From Prasinococcaceae sp. CCMP 1430 (lineage: Eukaryota; Prasinodermophyta; Palmophyllophyceae; Prasinococcales; Prasinococcaceae), in assembly GCA_013416795.1 (NCBI GenBank), contig RQSC01000518.1:1-63367 (forward strand): a stretch of DNA of 63,367 bases, read 5' to 3'. A model generated the notes under the pieces. The model saw only the letters and a program-made list of their open reading frames with translations. It ran no database searches and was not told where the DNA came from. Positions 21,570 to 30,730 of this stretch are shown one piece after another (position 1 is the first letter of the stretch; every line of letters starts with the position of its first letter). The position numbers and the translations under genes were made by a program.

Positions 21570-23522
21570 TCATGGCGCGTCGTCCTCTGGGGGCAGGAAC
21601 CAGGCGCGGCCGGCCTGATAGTTGAGCAGCAACCTGAAGCGCCCGATGAGGCCCGAGCAGAGCATCCCGGCCGAGAACACGCTCGTCTCCACCGCCTTGT
21701 CATTGTTCTGCAGGAAAACCGCCATGGCGTTCTCCGCCGTGCTGCTGCCGATGTCAACGCGGTCCACCACGCCCGATCGCGCCTGCACTCGCGCGGCTTT
21801 GGTGAGGCCGCGCACCACCATACGGCTCGTGCGCTCGCCCAGGGCCTCGAGCATCTGCAGGCCGCTCGGGCTGCTCGAGTGGAAGATCAGGTCGGTGCCG
21901 CGCGCGCCGCTGTCCAGCATGAAAAGCGTCTTGGATGAGATGCCGCAGGTGCTCACGGTGGCCTCCACGTGCGGAACACGGCCGACGAGGTGGAGCGGCT
22001 GCGGGGGTGGCAGGGACGACTCGTCGTCGCCGCCGACGCTGAGCGAGGGGTCGTCGGGTGGCATCACGCGCAGTGTGACGTCACTGGCTTTGCCCGCCGC
22101 CGGCAGCTCGACGGCGGCGCGCCTGAAGAAGTCCCAGCCGATAATGCCAGCCGGCGCGTTGCTTCCCTGCGCAGAGTCGACGACATCGATGGCGTCGTGG
22201 ATCTCCAGGAAGAGCGGGTTGGCCATCACCACGGGGCCGATCTGGAGCGTCGCGCAGCGGCGCATCTGGCTCTGGTGCGAGCCGCCCACCGACGTGATGC
22301 TCAGCTTGCCGAAGGTCTCCATGCGCAGCTTGTCGGCCGTGGCCTTCGACACGACCAGGCCCGAGCACCCGGTGTCAAGCAGCCATTCGCCGCAGTCGCA
22401 GCCGTTGAGCAGCGCGCGGACGAGGATGTGCCCCCCCGGCGTGCGGCGCGCCTGCACCAGCGGTGACATGTTTTCGATGTACGTCGTGTCCGCCGCGCGG
22501 GCATGCACGTCAGGGGCGACGAAGAGGGCGTCGCTCACCGCGGCCGCGCCCGCCCGCGTTGCCACGTAGGTGTCCGTGCCACCGCTCGCTGGGTAGTGGG
22601 CCACGCGCGCTGGGAACATGGCGCCGCCATCGGAGGGCGAGCGCCAGTCCGAGAGCTCGTAGACCTCCTCGCTGCCCCACATCTGCATGCGCAGCTGCAG
22701 CGGGATGCAGTCCTCGCCGAGAAGTAGCCGTGCGCACACCTTCCCACCGCGGATACGCACGTGCACCGCATGCGCTACGCCGTCTGGCACGCGCGGCTTT
22801 CCGTCCGCATCCCCCGCGTCGTCGCCGCCCGCGCCCTCGCCGCTTTTGACGTCGATGACCAGCCGCGGGCGCACGTGGGGCAGCAGCCACGCGCCCGACC
22901 GCATCCACATCGACAGCAGCGCGTCCTCGCGGTCGTCGAGCTCCATGAGGCTCGCAAGGTCGTTTTCCACGGTCCACGCCGTCCCGAGGTCCGCACCGCT
23001 CACGCTCGCGGCCTCCTCGTCGCCCTCTGCCGCGACAACATCAGTGGCCCCGCGATCGTCCGCGACGGCCGCAGCCGCCGCTGCTGCCACGCGCGCGTCG
23101 GTCCCGCCCGCCCCCACGGGCTTGGGTCCCTCGTATCCTTGCTGGTAGTGCAGCCCCTGCCCCACGGTCACAGTCTCCGAGTGAAAGGCGCCGTCGTGGC
23201 GCACCTGCAGACGCCAGCGTGAGTGCAGGCCCATGTACGTCCCGTCGCCCTCGGCGCACGCGAAAGGCGTGCTTGGCGCGATCGCCTGCGTCCCGGCGAG
23301 CGTCGAGCCGCTCGGCAGGCCCAGAGCGCTGCGGATGCGCTCGAGGGTGCGCTCGACCTCTTCTGAAGCAGCCTCCCCGGCATCGGAGGGAGCCACCGCC
23401 GAGGTTGGGGCGCGCCGCCTCGAGCGCTCCCCGCGCCGCACGCGCGCCGCCGCGGCGACAGGGCACGGCGGGTTTGCACGCGCCGCTGCACGCGCCACCA
23501 AACGTGATGCCATCGCGCGCAT
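21570..23522 (-). CDS. Two-lobed aspartic-protease-like protein, probably plastid-targeted
   Basis: Single-exon gene of about 650 residues from the ATG at 23522 (MRAMASRLVARAAARA). That N-terminus is Arg/Ala-rich and looks like an organellar transit peptide. Residues about 60-340 have no clear relatives. Two retropepsin/pepsin-like active-site motifs follow: WLLDTGCSGLVVS near residue 370 and FMLDSGARGTDLIFH near residue 540. Each is followed by a hydrophobic Gly-containing strand (IIGWDFFRRAAVEL, CSGLIGRFRLLLNY) as in aspartic proteases. Both catalytic-type aspartates are present, so activity is possible. Similar plant proteins are only loosely described. An alternative is a non-proteolytic aspartyl-fold protein. 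Confidence 0.75.
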   Translation of the reverse strand: MRAMASRLVARAAARANPPCPVAAAARVRRGERSRRRAPTSAVAPSDAGEAASEEVERTLERIRSALGLPSGSTLAGTQAIAPSTPFACAEGDGTYMGLHSRWRLQVRHDGAFHSETVTVGQGLHYQQGYEGPKPVGAGGTDARVAAAAAAAVADDRGATDVVAAEGDEEAASVSGADLGTAWTVENDLASLMELDDREDALLSMWMRSGAWLLPHVRPRLVIDVKSGEGAGGDDAGDADGKPRVPDGVAHAVHVRIRGGKVCARLLLGEDCIPLQLRMQMWGSEEVYELSDWRSPSDGGAMFPARVAHYPASGGTDTYVATRAGAAAVSDALFVAPDVHARAADTTYIENMSPLVQARRTPGGHILVRALLNGCDCGEWLLDTGCSGLVVSKATADKLRMETFGKLSITSVGGSHQSQMRRCATLQIGPVVMANPLFLEIHDAIDVVDSAQGSNAPAGIIGWDFFRRAAVELPAAGKASDVTLRVMPPDDPSLSVGGDDESSLPPPQPLHLVGRVPHVEATVSTCGISSKTLFMLDSGARGTDLIFHSSSPSGLQMLEALGERTSRMVVRGLTKAARVQARSGVVDRVDIGSSTAENAMAVFLQNNDKAVETSVFSAGMLCSGLIGRFRLLLNYQAGRAWFLPPEDDAP

Positions 23523-23765
23523 CACCTTCCGGCGCCGCACCGCGCACACTGCGCAGAGTGGCCGCGGCTCGGCCCCGGCGCAGCAACGCAACACGAGATA
23601 CGGCGGTTTCCACCCGCGCAGGCGCCACTAGCTGCGCGCGGCGCGGCGCGGAGCGCGCGGAGTGGCGCGCCACGGGGCACGGCTGACGGTCGGAGCGCGC
23701 CTCCCCCCCGACCTCCGTTCCCCTCCCTCCACCCCCGTCGCTGGCACCGCCGCCGCCGCCGCCGG

Positions 23766-23806
<41 letters not shown>

Positions 23807-24086
23807 GGCGCCGCCGCGCGCGCGCGCCCCCGTCCGAACGCGAACGAGAAAAAGAAAAGCCGCGATTTCGCGCGATTTCGCGCGGCGCGGCGCCCGCCCG
23901 CGCACATACGCAAATGACGCCAAACCACGGAACCGCCGCGGCCTTTCTGCGGTCCTTGCGCCCCTCCCGGGCGCGGTTTGGGGGGGCGCGTGTGCGTTCC
24001 GCGCGCGCCAAAAAGTTCCGCGGGAGTGACCGCCCCGATCCCGGTCTGTGTACGAGATTTCGCCGAAAATACCGGGTCATGCGAGG
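23523..24086. other. Divergent intergenic region with a CAG repeat
   Basis: Contains (CAG)13 at 23767-23805 and duplicated GCGATTTCGCGC near 23865-23885. Short repeats of the form ATACCGGG/TACCCGG lie around 24067-24115, at the start of the next gene. Probably the shared promoter of the two divergent genes. Confidence 0.5.
23767..23805 (+). repeat. (CAG)13 trinucleotide repeat
   Basis: Thirteen perfect CAG units in non-coding sequence between two divergent genes. Any encoded poly-Gln or poly-Ser would be in chance reading frames. Confidence 0.95.
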
Positions 24087-24851
24087 ATGTACCCGGTAAT
24101 GTCGCGCGCGAATACCGGGGGGAGGGGAAGGCCTGCTCTGGCGCAGCAGCAGCGGCCGCGGTGGCACCTGGCGGCTCGTGCGCCACAACCCGCGCCTGGC
24201 GCTGCCCGGGGCGCACGATGGCGGCGGCGGGTGCTGGGCGACCTCGATCTTCCTGATGCAGCCGCCTTTGCGGCCGCGGCGGCCGCCGCAACGTGGGGAG
24301 CGTGCGCCGCGCTGCCCGTGACCGGGGCCGCGGCGGCGATCCTGATGATTGAAGCGCCCACGTTCGCCGTGCACGCCGCGCCGCTCGCATCGTTCGAGCC
24401 CGACGAGCGCTACATGGCAGCGTTCACAACGCCGTACTTCTTCGCCGCGGAGTGCGCGCTCATCACAGCTCTGTGGGTGGCCTCTCCGCTGAACAGCGTG
24501 TTGCCTGCGGTGGCGTTCGGCCTGCACCTGGCCGCCCACGTGTGCTACACGCTCATCGCAGCCGTAGCGCCGCAGTGGGCACTGCGCACGAACGTCGAAA
24601 GGGTCGTCGAGGCGGGGAGGGGTCTCCGCTTTGCGCTGCCGTCGCTGTGGGCTTGGACGCTGACCGTCCTCAATGGTGTGGACGCGGCAATGCACGCCCT
24701 GTACGCCGCGGCGGCAGCGCACGTTCTGGCCGTTTCGCCAGGCGGGGGAACCGCAGTGGCTGCTGCCGCCTGTGCTGCGGCGGTGCTGCTTGGCGGAGTC
24801 ACCTGGCACGCCTCACGACCCGCGCGAGCGAGCGACCCAGCATGTGCGTGA
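24087..24851 (+). CDS. Small multi-pass membrane protein of unknown function
   Basis: Open frame of about 254 codons from the ATG at 24087 (MYPVMSRAN); the ATG at 24099 is equally possible. After an Arg/Pro-rich N-terminal 55 residues come four hydrophobic segments: AAAAAATWGACAALPVTGAA, AAECALITALWVASPL to HLAAHVCYTLIAAVAP, LWAWTLTVLNGVDAAMHALY and AVAAAACAAAVLLGGVTW. It has no family motif that I recognise. The Arg-rich start could be an organellar transit peptide. A TGTAA lies 51 nt after the stop, which supports this being a real 3' end. The gene converges on diphthine synthase. Confidence 0.55.
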   Translation: MYPVMSRANTGGRGRPALAQQQRPRWHLAARAPQPAPGAARGARWRRRVLGDLDLPDAAAFAAAAAAATWGACAALPVTGAAAAILMIEAPTFAVHAAPLASFEPDERYMAAFTTPYFFAAECALITALWVASPLNSVLPAVAFGLHLAAHVCYTLIAAVAPQWALRTNVERVVEAGRGLRFALPSLWAWTLTVLNGVDAAMHALYAAAAAHVLAVSPGGGTAVAAAACAAAVLLGGVTWHASRPARASDPACA

Positions 24852-24901
24852 GTGGCACCGCCAGATTGCGCAACCTTCGATTTGTATGTACCAACGATCT
24901 C

Positions 24902-24906
24902 TGTAA
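24902..24906 (+). terminator. Candidate poly(A) signal TGTAA
   Basis: TGTAA 51 nt after the stop codon of the small membrane protein gene. Confidence 0.4.
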
Positions 24907-25068
24907 GATATGTGAATGGTCACTCAGCAAAGGCCATCGAGACAGTGGCCCGCTTGCGCTCCTCGCACAGGCTCACAAGCGCGCGCACCCCCTCGAGCGA
25001 AGAGCGCCACCCTCGCCGCGTGTCGAAGCAAGAAATATTGTACAAGTGCTCCGCGCGCTCGCTGCTGC

Positions 25069-26222
25069 CTAGCCCTGCGCGACGGCTGTGGTGCCCGAAC
25101 CCGCAGCCTCTTTGGCGGCCTCGAGGGCAGCCTTGCGCTTGGCATCGCGCTCGATGGAAAAGAGCTCGAGCATCTCCTGCTCGAACTCGTGCACCTCGCC
25201 GCAGAGGATGAGCGAGTGCAGCGGCTCGCCAAAATCGACTGTGGGCACATGTGTGGGCAGGAAACACTGCGCGTCAGCGTGTGATGCCACGCACGGGCCC
25301 TGCGTGAGCTGTGTGCGCGCGCGCACCTTCGAGTAGCTCGCCCATAGTGCCTGCGACAATCTGCTGCCTCTCGCCGCTGCCGACGCGCGCCAGCCCCACG
25401 GCCATCGACTCCCTGCTGTAAACTCCCTCGCCGCGCTTCTCCTCAATCTCAAGCAGCTCTTCAATTGCAGTGTTGACGCTCATGTAACGCGGGGGCTCGT
25501 ACCGCTTCTTCCCCATGCACAGCGCCTCCATATCGGGCTCCTGCGAGTGGTGGCCGAGCGCGTGAACGCGCGTCAGTGCCCTGCCCTGAGGCGGCGACCG
25601 CGAGGGAGGCGCGCGCAACGCAGGCGCGCGTGGAACATAGGACGGTGGGGCGCGGGGACAGGAGGGAACGGTGGAGCGCCGATGCTCTCGAGCGGTGCGA
25701 TGCTGCGCGCACCTTCACGCGAATGTCGAGGAGGCAGAGCGTATGCAGGCCGTTCTTCATGTTGGCCTTGATTTTGTCGTAGAAGGAGTCGGGCCTCCAG
25801 CTCTCGGTGAAGAAGACGATGGAGATGCACTCGCCGAACCTGTACAGCTGCAGGCCACAGGCACCGACGGCTGTCATGACGGTCGAATTGTGGATGACGC
25901 GCACGTCAATGCCCGCCTTCGCCGCGCGGAGCTGCATGTCGCTGTGCGTGGTCGCGCCGAAGACGTCGCCGACAACTAGGAATGCGACGTCGGCCGTGCG
26001 TGCCTCTTCGAGCATGGCGTCGACCGCGGAGTCGCTCTCGCACTTCTCGCGGTCTAGCAGCTGCACCTCCTTCCCGTAGAGTGCCTCGAGCTTTTCCTTG
26101 CCCACCAGTAAGATTGACGTGTATGCCTCGAGGTACACGCTCGCGCACGAGCGCACCGCATCGAGGCCGCGCACGGTGATGTCGCGCTCGTCACACAGGC
26201 CGAGGCCGATCATGTACAGCAT
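25069..26222 (-). CDS. DPH5: Diphthine methyl ester synthase (DPH5)
   Basis: SAM-dependent methyltransferase that methylates the diphthamide precursor on the histidine of elongation factor 2, in the cytosol. Three exons: 26222-25713, 25540-25327 and 25238-25069, totalling 297 residues, close to the usual 285. Junctions are AAG/GTGCGC-CGCAG, then GAAG/GTGCGC-CACAG. The joined protein begins MLYMIGLGLCDERDITVRGL and contains VYLEAYTSILL, FLVVGDVFGATTHSDM, VIHNSTVMTAVGACGLQLYR and ESWRPDSFYDKIKANMKNGL. It continues with KKRYEPPRYMSVNTAIEELL and FGEPLHSLILCGEVHEFEQE. The SAM-site GDVFGATTHSD is intact. Confidence 0.96.
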
Positions 26223-27011
26223 GACCGCCGCCGCCACGGACCACCCCGCCACTCGTCGGCGACAGCGCTGCGAGGTGGAGCTGGGGGCGCGACGACGGGG
26301 CGCCGGGAGGGGTTGGCGTCGGGACGGAGACGATGACTGGCGGGCGGACGAGGGGAACGGGTAGGGGGGGGAGAGGGGAAGGGGGGGGGCGCGCCCTGCT
26401 GCGGCGCGCGCGCGCGAAGTGGCAAATTGCTTGGCGTCGACACCCGAGTGCGAAAATCGACGTCCAGATTTCCCGGAACGCGCGGACGCGCGCCCGCCGG
26501 GGCGCCTTTTCGGGGGCGATCACACGAAACAAAATCTAAATTTATCTGGGGGTCAGTATTTCGATTCCGTCGTTTTTGGCGCTTTTTTGGGAGGGCGTGA
26601 GGGGCGGGGATTAGGGTTGCATGGGAGGGTTCATATTCCTATGCGGAGGTTCCACGCACATCGCATGCACGTGCACACGGCCACTGTGCGCCGGCGAACG
26701 GGGCGTCGTCCACCTGTCCACCGAGCGAGGAGGCGCGCGGGCAATGCAGGACACGCGTGGCGAGTGACGCAGCGAGCACGGCCGCACGCGGGAGAGTGCG
26801 AAGAGCAAGTTACATCGTACGCTCTAGCCAGTTGAGGGTGTAGAGAGGTGCAGGGTGCAGACATGTTGTCGGCACGTTTCCTGTCGCGAATGCCCCCGCT
26901 GCGTCTCTGGGGCGCTCTTGAGCTTTTCTTCCGTGCGTGCAAGGGCATCGGGTCGGGCGCCCAATTGAATTGGTGTGGTAGGTCGCTCTCGAAGCGGCGT
27001 TCGAGTCATGC
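26223..27011. other. Spacer between two minus-strand genes
   Basis: Holds the DPH5 promoter side (with A/T-rich sequence at 26525-26570) and the 3' flank of the acid phosphatase gene. TGTAA on the minus strand at 26810-26814 lies about 198 nt beyond the phosphatase stop. No gene is recognised. Confidence 0.45.
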
Positions 27012-28748
27012 TCACGTCTTGGTGATGACCCTGTGGTGGAGCTCGGCCGCCTCAGCATCGCGAAGCACGAAGCGCATCCCGAAGCCCTCGGCCTCGACGG
27101 TAAGAAAGCCTGGTCCGGGGTGAAAGAACGAGCCGTATGCGTCCTGCTCTGGGAGGGGCTCGTCCGGATGGCTCGACTGCCTGGTCTCCGAACCAGCGCC
27201 AGTGGTGATGTAGAGCATGTCGCGTCCTTTCGGTTGGTTTGGCAACGTAACCGACGTTCCGTCCGGGACGAAGTACGGCGCTGCCGCAGGGTCGGTATAC
27301 TTCGCGGTAGGGATACCTTCCGCGATGCAGCGCACATCTTCGTCGAAGCCGTCGGCGAGGAACTCCGCCAGGGTATTACCGCCCAGAGTGTACTCGTCGA
27401 CGGCGCAACAGTACGGGCGCGTGATGAGCTGCAGGTCGTGGTCATGCCCATTGATGTATGCGTCAACGCCGTGCTTCCAAAGGAGCTCGTCGACATCGTT
27501 GAGCAAATCGATGCTGTCGCCGTGATGAGAGTGGCTCCTGATCGGATGATGGCCAAAGGCCAGCAGCCAGGTGGTCTTCCCTTGCAGAGCAGACAGGCGC
27601 ATGCTCTCCGCTGCGCGCGCGAGAAGGTCGTCGATACGCGCGAGGGTTCCGGCGCGCCACGCCTCAACTGACGCGCGATATGAGCTCACGCTGTCACTGC
27701 GTGCAAAAGGTGGCCCACCTATACCCTGGAAATCGGTACGCCGATGCGTGAGGTGCGCCGCGATTCGTCAGAGCGCGAGGTGCCTGCCGGCATCCGAGCG
27801 GGCGCGGGCGCGGGCACAGGCGAGTGCACGCGGCTGCAGGCGCGGTGCGCTCACCTGGAAATCGTACGTGTGCGTGCCGGGGCAATAGAGGTAGTCGCTG
27901 ATGAGCACGTTTGTGTCGATGTGCACGGCCCACACGATCACGCTCTCGTCCGCAGAGGTGTAATTGGCGATCTCGAATAGAGCCGCGTGCCAGCGCGCGT
28001 CCTTGAGCTGCGCGACAGAGTCAAACTGCGCGCTGATGTTGCCGCGAAAATCGTGATTCCCCATAATCACATCCCACCGTTTCCCCTGCATGACTGGCGC
28101 GCTGTAGACATTGGTGAAGCTCTCGGTGAACTCCGCGTGGTCGCCGTTGATGAGACCATCTTATCCACCATGCACGTACAGAAATTTGCCACCGCCGCGT
28201 CGCGCTGCTGTCAGGTGACGCTTTGCGGTGAGTGACGCAATGGCTGCTCAAAGTGCCGCGCACGTACTCTGATAGAAATTGTCGCCGACAGACACCGGGA
28301 ACCACGCGGCGCCCAGGTTCGCCTGGTTTTCTGCGAAGGTCGCCATGCCGGCGGCAACGCGCGTCTGGTTCTCTCGCGCCGCCGGATCCTGGTCGGCACC
28401 CTGGCGCCCCCAGTCGCCCACCACCACGAGGCTCACCCTGATGGCGCCCACGCCCCGGAATTGCGCAGGAATCGCGCGTGCCGCCGGCGCCGCCGCGCCG
28501 AGCAGCAGCGATCCGGTGCACACGCTGGTCACCCACCGCGCACCCGGGACTTGCCGCGCAATGAAGGGCACTGTCGTACCATCGTGCAACGCGTCTGCAA
28601 CGCCATGTCCGCCGGGGACACAGATGATGTCGGCCTGGGGGCAATCGGCAAAGCTGACCGTGGGGACGAGCGCGAGCGGGCAATCGGTCCCGACCGGTGC
28701 CGTCGTCGCGGCGGCGATGTGCACCGCCGCTCCGGGCAGGCGCGACAA
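27012..28748 (-). CDS. Purple-acid-phosphatase-like metallophosphatase, with an in-frame DJ-1/PfpI fragment upstream
   Basis: Exons 28268 and upstream, 28159-27855, and 27725-27012. Junctions are CAGA/GTACGT-ATAAG and CAG/GTGAGC-TCCAG. The joined core (from about 28436) has 395 residues and all five metallophosphatase motifs of low-molecular-weight purple acid phosphatases: VVVGDWGRQG, VSVGDNFYQNG, IMGNHDFRGN, FGHHPIRSHSHHGD and INGHDHDLQL. Hence a binuclear-metal phosphomonoesterase, usually secreted or vacuolar. The same open frame continues upstream without a stop (to 28844) and encodes part of a DJ-1/PfpI domain at 28748-28491. There is no in-frame ATG between that upstream stop and the phosphatase core, so the first exon, start and any signal peptide are unresolved. 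The spacer between phosphatase and polymerase genes may hold it. Confidence 0.85.
28491..28748 (-). other. Partial DJ-1/PfpI (isonitrile-hydratase-like) domain
   Basis: About 86 codons matching the middle of DJ-1/PfpI proteins of the InhA type: SRLPGAAVHIAAATTAPVGT, SFADCPQADIICVPGG and the nucleophile elbow WVTSVCTGSLLLGAA with its cysteine. The first beta-strand, which would carry the LDLxGP-like segment, and everything after the nucleophile elbow are absent. The frame passes without a stop into the acid phosphatase core. It may be a fused exon, an exon remnant now inside an intron, or the remains of a gene-fusion event. Confidence 0.8.
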
Positions 28749-28844
28749 AAACAGGGCGACGGCCGGGCGGGGCGCGGCCGGCCAGCCGCGCGCGCGGGGA
28801 GGGGGCGCGGTGTGCCGCCGGACACCTCCCAGGCAAGATTCCCC

Positions 28845-29193
28845 TCAGGCGGCACAGATGCCCACAGCCCAGCAAGCAGTCATTGCTGGCCAGGAGGTCA
28901 GCCTGCACCGCACCGCCACCAATGCGTTTTGACCTGCATTCGGATTCAATGGATTCCACGACATATGGTCGTACTTCACATTGGATTCCAAATCCGATTC
29001 GAATGTATTATGATATATTATCTGCTGTTGGATTCCGCGGCTGGCGCCTCTGCGCGTTCGGAGCGCCGCCTCTGCGCGTTCGAAGCGCTGCGGGTGCTCG
29101 CGCGGGCACTCGCCGCCCGCGCGGCGCGGGGCGCTCGACCGACGGCGCGGCGCGCGCAGGCTCGCGCGGCTCGAGGCCCGGCTGCGTGCCGAG
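28845..29193. promoter_or_regulatory. Divergent spacer with GGATTC repeats
   Basis: Non-coding region between phosphatase (-) and polymerase (+). An A/T-rich island at 28920-29035 has several copies of GGATTC or its relatives, then two near-identical copies of CTCTGCGCGTTCGRAGCGC at about 29048-29090. Likely a bidirectional promoter. Confidence 0.45.
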
Positions 29194-30648
29194 ATGCAGG
29201 CGCGGGCAGAGGCGGCGGGCGCTGTGGAGAAGGAGGCGCCGCGCGACCAGCATGGCGCGCCGGAGGGGGAGGCCAACGCGCGCAGCGGGTGCCCTTCCCT
29301 CGCGCACGGAGTGGGAGCCACTGAACGGGACGCAGGGGCCGACTCGCGGCAGACGGAGTCGGCCCGGAGCCGCGAGCATCAGGACGAAGTGTTGAGGCAA
29401 ACGACAGAGCACACGAGTGCTCGCAGCGACAGCGGTGCACACGCGAGCACTTCTGCGGAGGCAGCGCGCGTCGTCGCTCCGGCGCCCACGGTGACATTGG
29501 CATCGTGCTGGGTTGACCGCAACCGTGGGAAGTTTGCGTGTCAGCCCGGCAATGCCGATGACGACGACACAAACGTCAACGAGCTCTTCACACAACCGTT
29601 TTCGGTGCTCGCATCCATCTACGAGAACGGCCGGGATGCATACCTCGGCAGCGGGCGGGCGTTCAAGGCGCGTGGCTTCAAGCGCGCGGCGAGCGCGCTC
29701 AAGCGGGCGGGCCACGCAATCACCACACCTGCGCAGGTCGATGAGTTCTGCGATGCGACCAAGGGAGTGGGCGAGTCCATCCGCGAGCTGATGAAGGAAC
29801 TTCTGCGCACTGGCACGATGGAGCGCCTGCGTCACCTCAACGAGAGCCCGGACATCACCGCGGTGCGTGAGCTTCAGAAGGTGTGGGGAATTGGTCCGGG
29901 TACGGCGCATCGAATGATTCAGCGCGGGATTCGAACGCTCGCGCAGCTGCGCAATGCGGTCGCTGGCGAGGACAAGCGCGTGGCGCTCTCGAGACGACAA
30001 CTCGTCGGGCTAGAGCTCGCCGAGGAGCTCGACACGCGCATGCCACGCGATGAGGCGGGCGCCATCGCTGCCACAATCGAGCATGCAGCGCAGGTGCTGT
30101 GCCCCGGGGCCACCGCGACGCCATGCGGGTCCTATCGACGCGGTGCGCCAACGTGTGGGGACGTGGACGTGCTCATCACTCACGCAGACGCGTCGCGCCT
30201 ACCGGGGCTCCTGGGACGCCTTCTGCAGAAGCTCAGCCGGGAGGGTTTCCTCACGCATCATCTGATTGTGCCAAAGCTTGCGTCGAGTGCGGACGTGCCG
30301 GCAGACGAGATGAGTTTTCCGGTGCGCATGGGAGGCAAACCGTCTAGGCAGGAGCTCCCGTCCACGTACATGGGCGTGTGCGTGGCAGGAGATAAGTACA
30401 CCGCGCACCGGCGCGTGGACATCAAGGTATACGCGCCCGACACGTTGCCATGCGCCGCACTCTATTTTACTGGCTCTGGGCACTTCAATCGTTCCATGCG
30501 CCTATTCTGCAAGAGAAAAGGGCTCAAGCTCTCCGACACAGGGCTTTGGCACAGGGAGAGCGGGCGACAGATCAAGTGCACGAGCGAGGAAGACATTTTC
30601 AAGGCCTGTGGCCTCGAGTACGTCGCTCCGCGAGACCGCAGCGTGTGA
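29194..30648 (+). CDS. Family X DNA polymerase (Pol lambda/beta-like)
   Basis: Single-exon gene of 484 residues, ATG at 29194. The first 115 residues are charged and low complexity, with no BRCT domain. Then come the helix-hairpin-helix 8-kDa-like region (ARGFKRAASALKRAGHAI, KGVGESIRELMKELL), the fingers HhH VWGIGPGTAHRMIQRGIRTL, and the palm GSYRRGAPTCGDVDVLITH with the two first catalytic aspartates. HRRVDIKVYAP carries the third. The sugar-selection segment YFTGSGHFNRSMR matches Pol lambda and beta rather than Pol mu. The protein would fill short gaps in base-excision and end-joining repair in the nucleus. The lyase lysine expected after GxG is not in the usual place. Confidence 0.93.
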   Translation: MQARAEAAGAVEKEAPRDQHGAPEGEANARSGCPSLAHGVGATERDAGADSRQTESARSREHQDEVLRQTTEHTSARSDSGAHASTSAEAARVVAPAPTVTLASCWVDRNRGKFACQPGNADDDDTNVNELFTQPFSVLASIYENGRDAYLGSGRAFKARGFKRAASALKRAGHAITTPAQVDEFCDATKGVGESIRELMKELLRTGTMERLRHLNESPDITAVRELQKVWGIGPGTAHRMIQRGIRTLAQLRNAVAGEDKRVALSRRQLVGLELAEELDTRMPRDEAGAIAATIEHAAQVLCPGATATPCGSYRRGAPTCGDVDVLITHADASRLPGLLGRLLQKLSREGFLTHHLIVPKLASSADVPADEMSFPVRMGGKPSRQELPSTYMGVCVAGDKYTAHRRVDIKVYAPDTLPCAALYFTGSGHFNRSMRLFCKRKGLKLSDTGLWHRESGRQIKCTSEEDIFKACGLEYVAPRDRSV

Positions 30649-30730
30649 GCGCGAGCGAGTAAAGCGCAAGCCTTCCTCTAGTACGTATTATGAATGTCTG
30701 CGGGGGAGTTGCGCCACCACGGCGCGCGTG

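Noticed and set aside
23662..24099. Open frame with poly-Gln from the CAG repeat
   Set aside because: Frame chosen by the repeat, no domain, and lies between two well-supported divergent gene starts.
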